Positions 1 to 8,152 of a DNA stretch of 64,000 nucleotides are shown here, piece by piece. The notes beneath the pieces were generated by a model. The model saw nothing but the letters and a program-made list of their open reading frames with translations. It had not been told where the DNA came from and searched no databases. How positions within the stretch are numbered: the first letter of the stretch is position 1; each line of letters opens with the position of its first letter. The stretch is from Candidatus Litorirhabdus singularis. Lineage in GTDB: Bacteria; Pseudomonadota; Gammaproteobacteria; Pseudomonadales; Halieaceae. The position numbers were made by a program, and so were the translations under genes. The DNA is taken from contig NZ_SHNN01000004.1 in assembly GCF_026262625.1 (NCBI RefSeq), positions 248,001-312,000 of the forward strand, read 5' to 3'.

Positions 1-1320
1 GCAGCGAGTATACGTTTCTCGGTTGCTGACACTGGCCCGGGCATTGAACCTGAGCAGCAGGTCCAGCTGTTTGACGCTTTCTCTCAGGCCGACAACAGCA
101 TGACCCGTGAGCACGGCGGCACCGGCCTTGGCCTGGCGCTGGCGCAGAAGTTGGTGCAACTGATGCAGGGAAATATCACGCTACAGAGCGTGCCTGGTGC
201 AGGCAGTACTTTCAGTTTCGAACTCATGTTACCGATCACCGACGCCCTCCCTGCTGAGGTAAGCGATAACCAGCCGCTAGACCTGACGCCGATTCGCGGC
301 GCGCGCATTCTGCTGGTGGATGATGCACCGCTCAACCTGCAGGTGGCAGGGGAACTGCTGCGTCAGGCAAAACTGATCGTCGATACCGCGGAGAATGGTG
401 CAGAGGCGGTGGAGAAAGTGAATGCAGCACCCTACGATCTGGTATTAATGGATGTACAAATGCCAGTAATGGATGGCTATACGGCTACCCGTGCTATTCG
501 CGCCAACCCACAATTCACAGCATTGCCGGTACTGGCAATGACCGCCAACGCTATGCCGCAGGATCGTGAGCAGGGTGAGGCGGCGGGCATGAATGCCTAT
601 ATTCCCAAGCCAGTTGCTCCGGATGACCTGTACGCCGCATTGCTCAAGTGGATAGCGCCCGGTGAGCGCGATTTTGACGAAACGGAGTTTGCCGCTACCG
701 AGCCAGCTGCATCCGTCGATGAATTGCCTGAGTCAATGCCCGGACTGAACCTTAAGGAAGGACTGGCGCGAGTGGGTGGTAACACCACGCTCTATCTTAG
801 TTTGCTGCAGGACTTGTGCAGGGACTATGCGGATGCTGGCGAACAGATCAAAGCAACACTGGCTACAGGGGATACCGACAACGCTGCGGCCCTGGCGCAT
901 AAACTGCGGGGCATTGCCTTTAATCTGGGTGCGGGTGAGTTAGGTGCCGCAGCGCAGGTCATTGAGCAGGGCATAAAGAGCGGCAGCGAGGTGACTGAGC
1001 AAGATCAGGCGCAGTTGGCAGAGGCGATTGCACTGACACGCGACTCCCAGCGCCAGCTGGCAGACTATAGTGACAACGAGTCACCCGCGGAGGCGCTCGA
1101 TGCGCAGCAGCGCAATGCGACGTTTGCCAATATTGTTGCGGCGGTTGCGGAGAACAATCCTGAGGCACTGGATATGGCGCAGTCGCTGCTGGAAAATCTT
1201 GACGAAGCAGCGCCCGGTTATGCTGAAGTAGCTGCGGCTATGGCGGCACTCGATATGTATGACTTTGAACAGGCAGCGGAGCAGTTGGCGGCGGCAGAGC
1301 CGCACTTCAGCGCCAGCTAA
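1..1320 (+). CDS. Hybrid sensor histidine kinase, C-terminal part (HATPase-REC-HPt)
   Basis: This is the 3' part of a BarA/TorS-like phosphorelay kinase; the reading frame is open from base 1, so the sensor and dimerisation domains lie outside the window. The order is the end of a HATPase_c domain (G1 box DTGPGI, F box around LFDAFSQAD, G2 box GGTGLGLA), a receiver domain (ILLVDDAP, phosphoacceptor Asp in LVLMDVQMPVMDG, conserved Lys in IPKPV) and an HPt domain whose phosphorylatable His lies in LAHKLRGIAFNLGA. About 100 Ala/Glu-rich residues follow. It should autophosphorylate and pass phosphate His-Asp-His to a separate response regulator, which is not seen here. Confidence 0.93.
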   Translation, partial: AASIRFSVADTGPGIEPEQQVQLFDAFSQADNSMTREHGGTGLGLALAQKLVQLMQGNITLQSVPGAGSTFSFELMLPITDALPAEVSDNQPLDLTPIRGARILLVDDAPLNLQVAGELLRQAKLIVDTAENGAEAVEKVNAAPYDLVLMDVQMPVMDGYTATRAIRANPQFTALPVLAMTANAMPQDREQGEAAGMNAYIPKPVAPDDLYAALLKWIAPGERDFDETEFAATEPAASVDELPESMPGLNLKEGLARVGGNTTLYLSLLQDLCRDYADAGEQIKATLATGDTDNAAALAHKLRGIAFNLGAGELGAAAQVIEQGIKSGSEVTEQDQAQLAEAIALTRDSQRQLADYSDNESPAEALDAQQRNATFANIVAAVAENNPEALDMAQSLLENLDEAAPGYAEVAAAMAALDMYDFEQAAEQLAAAEPHFSAS

Positions 1321-1509
1321 TGACTGGCCTGAATATCGAATGCAGCCCCGGCTGTCAGCTGGTCTACGGATAAGCTGGTTGCGCGCAAGGCACCGAGGTT
1401 CAGTAGAGCATTGCAGTACGAGTGCGGAAGTTACTCTGCGGCACCCGAGGTGCTCACAATGGTGTAAGGTAAGGCTTCCAATTTGGATCGAGCTGGGGAG
1501 CTGAGCCCT

Positions 1510-2127
1510 ATGTCACCCGAACATCTTCGCGTTATCACCGTCGTCTATACCAGTGCCTTGCTGCCGCTCATTATTGTGCCGTGGTTGCGCAGTCGGGGGC
1601 GCCTGCCTGACTGGGTGCCTGCGGCTTATCTGGGGAGTTTTTTGTTGTGCGCGCTGGGCTGGGAGATCTGGTTTACCTATGGGCTGGTGGCGGGCGATGC
1701 GGTCGACCTGCGGCGAGTGGATGTACTTAATCAATTCCTGCCCATGCACATCAACTGGCTGCTGAACTCGCTGGCCGATGCCGGCAGTATTACCCTGGTT
1801 GGCCTGTGGCTGATGTGGCTGAGCGCCGGTAAGCGCGCCGAGGTATTTGAGTCCTGGCAGTGGTGGCCATTCGCGGTCTTTATGGTGTGGGCTCTGGGAC
1901 AAAATGTTGTGGTAGAGATGTTTCTTTATCACGACCAATTGGCCGTGGGTAAGCCGCTTTCGTGGGCACCGCTGGCACCCGGAGGGCCTTGGTGGAACCC
2001 GCTGTTGTTCGAGTTCAACGGACGCACTATTACCTTTCAGGGGCAGGTGCCCTGGCTGCTGGCGCCCTGGCTGATCTACGGCGGCGTCATTGCATTGGTG
2101 CGGCGCCAAAACCAGGCTGGCGCTTAG
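1510..2127 (+). CDS. Multi-pass membrane protein of unknown function
   Basis: A hydrophobic protein of 205 residues with about five predicted membrane segments, rich in Trp (for example WQWWPF and GGPWWNPLLFEF). I do not recognise the family and no catalytic motif is evident. I chose the ATG at 1510 because GGGGAG lies nine bases upstream; a TTG at 1483 is open but has no comparable ribosome binding site. The stop overlaps the 3' end of the convergent flavin oxidoreductase by four bases. About 190 bases without a clear feature separate it from the kinase. Confidence 0.72.
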   Translation: MSPEHLRVITVVYTSALLPLIIVPWLRSRGRLPDWVPAAYLGSFLLCALGWEIWFTYGLVAGDAVDLRRVDVLNQFLPMHINWLLNSLADAGSITLVGLWLMWLSAGKRAEVFESWQWWPFAVFMVWALGQNVVVEMFLYHDQLAVGKPLSWAPLAPGGPWWNPLLFEFNGRTITFQGQVPWLLAPWLIYGGVIALVRRQNQAGA

Positions 2128-3281
2128 TGCTCTTGCCTTGTTTCACCGTCAAGTGATGGCCGCACGCCCTTATAGATCATCTTCCGCACGGCTAGCGGAA
2201 ATAGGAGGCTCTGCACCGACCAGCGCGGAAACCGAAAACTGCCACCATCGGGTTGGAATACGCGCAGGCCACTGTCGGGTAAGTTAGGGTCCTGCACACC
2301 ATAAATCGAACCCCAGCGATTTTCCGGCGCTGAATAGGGCTTCATGCGGTCCGGTTTGCCCTGCAGGCTGGCGCGTATATTGTGGCCGAGCAATCGATAC
2401 CCCCAGTTGCGCGCGGAGGAGCGGTTAGGGTCGGTGGCGGCAATATCGCCCACCGTGAAAATATTGTTATAGCCGGGTACCCGCAGAAACTCGTCTGCTT
2501 TTACAAAGCCATCACGGTTAAGCATATCCGCAGGAACAAAGCTGTTGTTGGGTGTCACCTTACCCAGAGCCCACAGGGTGATATCGGCCTGAAAGTCGTC
2601 CTGCCCGCTGGACCAGTTGACTGGCTCAGTGGTCAAGCGGTCGCCGCTAAAGTCAGACTCTACCTTAGCCCGGTGCTGGGGGTGCAGATGCACACCCACA
2701 TTTTCCAGATGCTTGGTTACTTGAGCTCGGGTGCGTGGGTGATAGCCGGGCAGGGGTTGTTCCTGGCTGTAGAAGAAGTGCACGGCCTTTGCCGGGTGCT
2801 GCGCCGCCAAATTTGCGGCCACGCTCACTCCGGTAGCACCACCACCAATAATCGCCGCCGAGTTGGCAGCCAGTAATTGCTGCGAGGCGGCCTCTATCTG
2901 GTTATTAATAGTCGCCAAGTCCGCCAGAGAATTGTCGCGCCAAAAACCATTGGTAACGCCGGAGGCAATAACGAGTGCATCGTAAGGCTCTACCATCTCA
3001 GTACCATCGGCTCGCGTTATCGTGACAGTGGACTGGTCGCTGTTAATAGCGCTGATAAGTCCTTGCACTGTGCGCACACCGTCCAGTTTGCGGTAGCGCT
3101 CATACGGCATCAGGTAATCTCGCTTCCAGGCCTGAGGTTGGGTCAGGCGCAGGCCTAATTCTTGACCGCTCACCAGGCAGGGTTTGGGGCTGACGCCCAG
3201 TATGTCGTAGTGCTTGCTGAGGTTTATGGCGACCAATAAACCGGTGTCCCCAAAACCGGCGATGAGGATGCGTTGCTTCAT
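2124..3281 (-). CDS. FAD/NAD(P)-dependent oxidoreductase, NDH-2/AIF-like
   Basis: A pyridine nucleotide-disulfide-fold flavoprotein of 385 residues. The N-terminal Rossmann motif is ILIAGFGDTGLL, a second dinucleotide site is AAIIGGGATGVSVAANLA near residue 140, and the FAD-closing segment is NNIFTVGDIAATDP near residue 280. Size and arrangement fit the type II NADH dehydrogenase or AIF-like family, which oxidises NAD(P)H and passes electrons to a quinone or other acceptor. The C-terminal part (RMIYKGVRPSL) could be a membrane-association segment. The substrate cannot be told from sequence. It is transcribed alone, converging on the membrane protein gene. Confidence 0.82.
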   Translation of the reverse strand: MKQRILIAGFGDTGLLVAINLSKHYDILGVSPKPCLVSGQELGLRLTQPQAWKRDYLMPYERYRKLDGVRTVQGLISAINSDQSTVTITRADGTEMVEPYDALVIASGVTNGFWRDNSLADLATINNQIEAASQQLLAANSAAIIGGGATGVSVAANLAAQHPAKAVHFFYSQEQPLPGYHPRTRAQVTKHLENVGVHLHPQHRAKVESDFSGDRLTTEPVNWSSGQDDFQADITLWALGKVTPNNSFVPADMLNRDGFVKADEFLRVPGYNNIFTVGDIAATDPNRSSARNWGYRLLGHNIRASLQGKPDRMKPYSAPENRWGSIYGVQDPNLPDSGLRVFQPDGGSFRFPRWSVQSLLFPLAVRKMIYKGVRPSLDGETRQEH

Positions 3282-3616
3282 TGCTGGGCCTTATGGATTT
3301 GCGGCTCAAGGTTAGCATAGTGCAGCGTGATCGACAGGAAGCAGTGAGCCGGCAATAAGCGGGAATGTTTGCTCACTGGCACTATAACCCGGAGAGAGGG
3401 GTTGCTGATCAAGCCGGTTAGATTGCTCAATTCACCTGACGAAATGTAGGGATAAAGCGGGCTATAACTGCTTATAAATTGCACCATTTCTGTTGACTTG
3501 CAGAGCAATCTCCTTAAACTTACTTGACGCAAGCAAGCCAATTTAACGATAACTTATAATTAGCTGGCAGCAAGACATGGCGGTAGCAAGAGCGCCAAAG
3601 TCCAGCAGAGGCAGTC
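3282..3616. other. Intergenic region with candidate promoter elements
   Basis: This 335-base gap holds no convincing gene. It contains a TATAAT at 3555-3560 and a 20-base block at 3519-3538 that recurs at 11236-11255 with 18 of 20 bases identical. It is the likely regulatory region for the SnoaL/TonB-receptor unit that starts at 3617. Confidence 0.5.
3519..3538 (+). promoter_or_regulatory. 20-base block shared with the promoter at 11236
   Basis: CTTACTTGACGCAAGCAAGC here matches CTTACTAGACGCAAACAAGC at 11236-11255 at 18 of 20 positions. Both copies lie upstream of rightward catabolic genes. This copy contains the small inverted repeat CTTG-ACG-CAAG. A common regulator site is plausible but inferred. 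Confidence 0.4.
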
Positions 3617-4105
3617 ATGGCAACCGAAGCAGCTACTCTAGAGGCGCTGACGGCAAGAATCACCGAGCTCGAGAGCAGGTCGTCCATTCGCGACCTGGTA
3701 TCTGACTATTGCCATGGCTTTGATAAACGAGATTACGACAAGTTTCTCTCTATTTGGTGGGAAGACTGCGTTTGGGATATTGGTCCGCCGTTTGGCCGCT
3801 TCGAGGGACACTCGGGCATTCACGAAGCTATTTATGACGTGTTGTGGCCAGCGTGGGGCGAATCTCACCACTTGAGCACTAATCTCAAGATTACGTTCAG
3901 CGATACAGACAACGCCACTTCCATTTGTGATGTTGATTGCATGGGCAAACTGATTGATGAAGATACCTGCACCATTGTGGGTGCCACTTATGCCGATCAG
4001 TTACAGCGCCGCGCCGGAGTCTGGAAAATCTTGCAGCGCACAGTCACCATCCATTATTTCAATCCCATTCCAGGTACTGTGCTGTCGGCCCCGGAGGCTG
4101 GCTAG
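3617..4105 (+). CDS. SnoaL-like (NTF2 fold) protein
   Basis: A protein of 162 residues with the SnoaL_4/NTF2-like pattern: an N-terminal helix with acidic charge, then IRDLVSDYCHGFDKRDYDKFLSIWWEDCVWDI, and a C-terminal sheet ending WKILQRTVTIHYF. Members of this fold are small cone-shaped enzymes (isomerases, dehydratases, cyclases) or the small subunits of ring-hydroxylating oxygenases. Conserved polar residues (His and Asp in the DYCHGFD segment) would line the pocket. It lies just before a TonB receptor and is the first of three SnoaL-like genes in the cluster, so action on the imported compound is likely. The exact reaction is unknown. Confidence 0.8.
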   Translation: MATEAATLEALTARITELESRSSIRDLVSDYCHGFDKRDYDKFLSIWWEDCVWDIGPPFGRFEGHSGIHEAIYDVLWPAWGESHHLSTNLKITFSDTDNATSICDVDCMGKLIDEDTCTIVGATYADQLQRRAGVWKILQRTVTIHYFNPIPGTVLSAPEAG

Positions 4106-4190
4106 TAACTGGAGTGAAACAATAAAAACCTAACCGCACGAATACTGTAAACCCATAAAAATTTTGATGAATCAAGTCAGGAGTCTACAC

Positions 4191-6497
4191 ATGAAAAAAA
4201 GAGCCTTAACAACCGCAATTGCTGTTGCTACTACGTCGATGGGAGTCTCGCTCGTGTCGCCACTTGTTGGCGCCCAGGAAGGAGGAGCGCTGGAAGAGAT
4301 AGTGGTCACTGCCCGTAAACAGAACGAGAGCCTGCAGGACGTCGGCCTGGCTGTCAGCGCAATGAGCAAGACAGAAATCGAGCGTACTTTTGCTCGTGAC
4401 ATAATGGACCTTGCCAGCATCTCTCCTAACATGATTATTGATGACACCGGGCAGGGACCTGGTGGAGTAGCGGCAATCTTTATTCGCGGCATTGGTGCAG
4501 CTGACGTCGAGAAAAACTTCGACCCGGCTGTGGGTGTGGTAAAAGATGGCATCTTTATAGGTGCCAATGCCGGCTCACTGCTGCGCAGTATCGACCTGGC
4601 CAGCATTGAAGTCCTGCGCGGACCACAGGGCACGCTGTTTGGACGCAACACTATTGGCGGCCTGATTAATGTTACCACTACCCAGCCTACTGGCGAGTTG
4701 GGCGGCAAGGTTCGAGCGGGTCTAGAGGATTACGACACCTATTATGTTGACGGTATTCTCAACTTTGGTATTACGGATACGCTGGCCGCTAAAGTCAGCC
4801 TTGCCAAACGCGATCAAGGTGAAGGCTACTACGACAACGCCACCACCGGTGAAGACGGCCGCGGAGCGGTTGACTACCAAAGCTATGGCTTGAACCTGCT
4901 GTGGGCTGCCACCGACACACTGGAATTTGAGGTCACTTACCAGAAAGAAGAAACAGAGCAGGATACGCCGGAGCTGATCAACACCGGACAGGATCGTCAC
5001 CTGTTCTGTAACAACACCGGTCAGCAGCCCGGTAACGATGTCGACTATGGCTACTGCTCGCCTTCACTGAAGGCGCCTATATCTGGTGACCGATACACGA
5101 CTTTGAACCGGGGTCTCAGGTCGGGCGGAGGACCCACTGCGACCAGAGACAACCCCGTCGTCATTACCAGTGCAGCGGATGCCGTGGCTATCCCGCTTGA
5201 GGCTACTTTTGATACTGAATTTTATTCCTTGGAAGGTCGCTGGAACATCACTGACAGCTATCGCGTCGACTACCTCTTCGGTCACTGGGAGTCAGACGAA
5301 GAGGCTATCACCAACTGGGATGGCACCCCCGAGCTGTTATACAGTACCAGCCGTCCTGGCACTTACGAGCAGGATAGCCACGAAATGCGCCTGACTTATG
5401 ATGGCGGCGGTAATCTTAGCTTCGTCGGCGGTCTTTACTACTGGGAGAACAGCTACGTTGCTATCTCCAATAGCTGGGTAGGCTTTCCTATCCCGGGTTC
5501 AATATTGGATATTTATCAGTTCACCGAGCAGGACACAAAGTCCACGGCCATATTCTTTGAAGGTGACTACGCGGTAACAGATGCGTTGACACTGACTTTG
5601 GGTGGGCGCTATACCGAGGACGAAAAGAAATCCCGACAGGAAGGTAATGTTGAAACCATCTCTGGCGAATTCACCAGCAACCCCGCAGAAGAGTGGGAGG
5701 AGTTTACCCCCAGGGTTGGAGCGCGTTACGCCTTCAATGATGACCTGATGGCATTTTTCACCTACTCGAAAGGTTACCGTAGTGGCGGCTTCAACGGTCG
5801 GGTGGCCTCGGTTGAAGAGGCGCGCGACCCCTACGATCCGGAAACTGTTGATAACTATGAGCTGGGTATTAAGTCCGAGTGGCTTGATAATCGCCTGCGT
5901 GTGAACGCCAATATGTTCTACATGGAGTATGAGGACAAGCAGGAGGAGCTGCAGCTGCCTGACTCTAGCGGTACAGGGCAGAAGACGATCGTTACCAATG
6001 CTGCCAGCGCTACCATTCAGGGTATAGAAGTCGATATACAGGCGTACATTACTGATAATCTCAGTCTGCGCGGTAATCTCGGCTATCTGGATACCGAGTA
6101 TGATGGGTTCCAGTACGAAGACCTGGGTGGCAACATTGTAGATTTGTCAGACTTGGAGTTTCGTCGGGCGCCAGACTTCACTGGTACTCTGGACGCAACC
6201 TACGAGTGGGATATGGCCGGCGGCAACGCATGGGTCAGAGGCTCTTACCACTACATTGGCGAACACTATACCAACGTGACCAACTCGCCTGAACTGGAGA
6301 ACGATGCCCAGCACCTGGTGGATGCCTCGGTGAACTACGCCATGGAAAACGGACTGCAGTTTAGTTTGTTCGGGCGTAACTTGACCGACGAAGACGGCTA
6401 TTCGCACGGTTATGATGTAGCGGGTCTGTGGTCGTACGCAGCAACACGTGCACCGCGTACTTATGGTGTCGAAGTGGTTTACAACTTCGGTCAATAA
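4191..6497 (+). CDS. TonB-dependent outer-membrane receptor (first of two)
   Basis: A 768-residue TonB-dependent receptor. The start at 4191 has AGGAG seven bases upstream and gives a clean signal peptide (MKKRALTTAIAVATTSMGV, cleavage near VGAQ). A TonB box-like EEIVVTARKQ follows. The plug domain has IFIRGIGAADV and VLRGPQGTLFGRNTIGG, and the rest is a 22-stranded barrel pattern ending in an aromatic strand (TYGVEVVYNFGQ). The family takes up substrates too large or scarce for porins using TonB/ExbBD energy. The IroN-like type next to catabolic genes is common in marine and sphingomonad-like degraders. The ligand here is presumably the hydrophobic substrate of the cluster. Confidence 0.93.
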   Translation: MKKRALTTAIAVATTSMGVSLVSPLVGAQEGGALEEIVVTARKQNESLQDVGLAVSAMSKTEIERTFARDIMDLASISPNMIIDDTGQGPGGVAAIFIRGIGAADVEKNFDPAVGVVKDGIFIGANAGSLLRSIDLASIEVLRGPQGTLFGRNTIGGLINVTTTQPTGELGGKVRAGLEDYDTYYVDGILNFGITDTLAAKVSLAKRDQGEGYYDNATTGEDGRGAVDYQSYGLNLLWAATDTLEFEVTYQKEETEQDTPELINTGQDRHLFCNNTGQQPGNDVDYGYCSPSLKAPISGDRYTTLNRGLRSGGGPTATRDNPVVITSAADAVAIPLEATFDTEFYSLEGRWNITDSYRVDYLFGHWESDEEAITNWDGTPELLYSTSRPGTYEQDSHEMRLTYDGGGNLSFVGGLYYWENSYVAISNSWVGFPIPGSILDIYQFTEQDTKSTAIFFEGDYAVTDALTLTLGGRYTEDEKKSRQEGNVETISGEFTSNPAEEWEEFTPRVGARYAFNDDLMAFFTYSKGYRSGGFNGRVASVEEARDPYDPETVDNYELGIKSEWLDNRLRVNANMFYMEYEDKQEELQLPDSSGTGQKTIVTNAASATIQGIEVDIQAYITDNLSLRGNLGYLDTEYDGFQYEDLGGNIVDLSDLEFRRAPDFTGTLDATYEWDMAGGNAWVRGSYHYIGEHYTNVTNSPELENDAQHLVDASVNYAMENGLQFSLFGRNLTDEDGYSHGYDVAGLWSYAATRAPRTYGVEVVYNFGQ

Positions 6498-6532
6498 GGT
6501 AGGCAGCTAAATAGCTAACGGAGGCAATAACC

Positions 6533-7102
6533 ATGACCGATAATCGGCTGGAAGAGTTACTGAAAAAACAGGCGATTGTGGAAGTTGTCTACCGTTATGC
6601 TCGGGCTATTGACCGTCTGGATGAAGCGCCGCTACGCAGTTGCTTTCATCCGGGCTCTATTCACAATCATTTCTTCGAGGGGCCCTCATCGGATCCCTCG
6701 TTACCCTCTACTGCTGAAGATCCAGCAGATTTTGTGGGGTTCGCTCTGGAGCGTCTGCGCACCTATTCGCGCACACATCATCAGATGGGCAATATAATGA
6801 TCGACTTCACCAGCGCCGATCAGGCGACGGTAGAAACCTACTTCACTGCGTTCCACCGGGTCAGACCCATTGGCGATCCGCTGGCGGGTGCGCAGGCCTG
6901 CGATACGGAGATGGACTATTTCGTGGGTGGTCGTTACATTGATAAGTTCCAGTATATAGACGGCGTCTGGGGCATAGTCAGTCGCATCGGAATGACTGAT
7001 TGGGCCAGGTTGGAGGCACCCTGTTCGCAGGGGTTTGGCAGCATCGCGCCCGAGACCATTGGTAAACGTGCACCAGATGACCTGATTTGCGAACACTATT
7101 AG
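6533..7102 (+). CDS. SnoaL-like (NTF2 fold) protein
   Basis: A protein of 189 residues in the SnoaL_4/NTF2-like family. It has an N-terminal helix (LLKKQAIVEVVYRYARAIDRLD), then CFHPGSIHNH and RTHHQMGNIMIDF with clustered His residues, and a terminal sheet (YIDKFQYIDGVWGIVSRIGMTDW). The ATG at 6533 follows GGAGG. It sits 35 bases after the receptor gene and is probably cotranscribed; a terminator follows. The His-rich pocket suggests a small dehydratase, isomerase or hydrolase, but the substrate is unknown. Confidence 0.8.
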   Translation: MTDNRLEELLKKQAIVEVVYRYARAIDRLDEAPLRSCFHPGSIHNHFFEGPSSDPSLPSTAEDPADFVGFALERLRTYSRTHHQMGNIMIDFTSADQATVETYFTAFHRVRPIGDPLAGAQACDTEMDYFVGGRYIDKFQYIDGVWGIVSRIGMTDWARLEAPCSQGFGSIAPETIGKRAPDDLICEHY

Positions 7103-7130
7103 GCCTGGCTTAGCTCAGGTTCGAATCTAT

Positions 7131-7152
7131 AGGGGCTTCGGCCCCTTTTTTA
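7131..7152 (+). terminator. Rho-independent terminator
   Basis: AGGGGC-TTCG-GCCCCTTTTTTAT forms a short GC stem with a tetraloop followed by a T tract. It closes the unit 3617-7102 and separates it from the SDR at 7171, whose own ribosome binding site (GGGAG) comes right after. Confidence 0.8.
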
Positions 7153-7170
7153 TAAGGGAGATACAGTCTC

Positions 7171-8007
7171 ATGAGATTGGCCAACAAATTTGCTCTGATC
7201 ACCGGCGGCGCCAGCGGACTAGGTGCCGCGGCCGCGGCGCGCTTTATTGAAGAAGGCTGCGCTGTTTGTATTTGCGACATTCAGGACGGGCCAGGCGAGG
7301 CGTTCGCCGCGACCTTTGGTGACAAAGCGTTCTACCAACATTGCAACGTTACGATTGAAGATGAGGTGGCCGGCGCAATCGATGCCGCCGTGGAGCGCTT
7401 CGGTCGACTGGATGTGGTTTTCCACAGTGCCGGCATCGTCGGTGCCGTTGGCCCCATTGCTACCACGCCCGGTGACGAATGGCGCTTTAGCATGGACGTA
7501 CTGCTCAATGGCACCTTCTACGCGCTGAAACATGCGTCTCGTGTTATGGGCCCTCAGGGCAGCGGCTCTATTATCTGTATGGCCAGTACGGCTGGGCTGA
7601 TGGGTGGATTGGGCCCGCATGCCTACGCTGCCGCCAAGCATGGTGTGGTTGGTCTGACCAAAAACGTGGCCGTAGAGCTTGCTTCGAAGGGCGTAAGAGT
7701 CAATGCGATCGCGGCGGCGAGCATGGCAACTCCCATGGTCGCCAGCGTGATTACCGGCGACCCCTCCGACCTGGCTGGAGCCCGTGAAAAGCTTGCCGAA
7801 GCGTCGCCCCTGCATGGGCGGGCCGGCCTGCCGGAAGATGTGGCCAATGCCGCACTGTTTCTTGCCAGCGACGAAGCGGGATATACCACCGGGCATACTT
7901 TCACCACTGACGCAGGGTTCACAATCGGCGCCACCGTCGAAGGACCGGCGTTTGCGGAATATGAGCCTATCGTAAGAGAAGCGGGAAAGTCCGGCCTGGA
8001 CGCCTGA
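7171..8007 (+). CDS. Short-chain dehydrogenase/reductase (SDR)
   Basis: A classical SDR of 278 residues. It shows the cofactor motif TGGASGLGAA, an acidic residue after the second strand (CDIQD) suggesting NAD(H) preference, HSAG in place of NNAG, the catalytic Ser in MASTAGL, and YAAAK with Ser-Tyr spacing of 13. The C-terminal region (TTDAGFTIG) matches the family. It should interconvert a hydroxyl and a ketone on a cluster intermediate, for example giving the ketone used by the neighbouring Baeyer-Villiger enzyme. A bidirectional terminator separates it from that convergent gene. Confidence 0.9.
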   Translation: MRLANKFALITGGASGLGAAAAARFIEEGCAVCICDIQDGPGEAFAATFGDKAFYQHCNVTIEDEVAGAIDAAVERFGRLDVVFHSAGIVGAVGPIATTPGDEWRFSMDVLLNGTFYALKHASRVMGPQGSGSIICMASTAGLMGGLGPHAYAAAKHGVVGLTKNVAVELASKGVRVNAIAAASMATPMVASVITGDPSDLAGAREKLAEASPLHGRAGLPEDVANAALFLASDEAGYTTGHTFTTDAGFTIGATVEGPAFAEYEPIVREAGKSGLDA

Positions 8008-8075
8008 CCGTGACGCAGGTGAAGGCAGAGTGGCGGGGCTGAGTATGCCCGCCACCTCAATTCACAGGCAAAAAA

Positions 8076-8097
8076 AACCGCGCAGGCTGCGCGGTTT
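8076..8097. terminator. Bidirectional hairpin terminator
   Basis: AACCGCGCA-GG-CTGCGCGGTTT style hairpin between two convergent genes. It is flanked by an A run on the left and TTT on the right, so it can act for both the rightward SDR and the leftward monooxygenase. Confidence 0.75.
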
Positions 8098-8152
8098 GAT
8101 GTCATCGCAGCGAGCTGCGGTGACAGTATTAACTACCTGAATAACTACCTGA

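Noticed and set aside
7101-7130. GGTTCGAATC, which resembles a tRNA T-loop
   Set aside because: No acceptor, D or anticodon stem can be formed around it; it lies just before a terminator and is probably chance.
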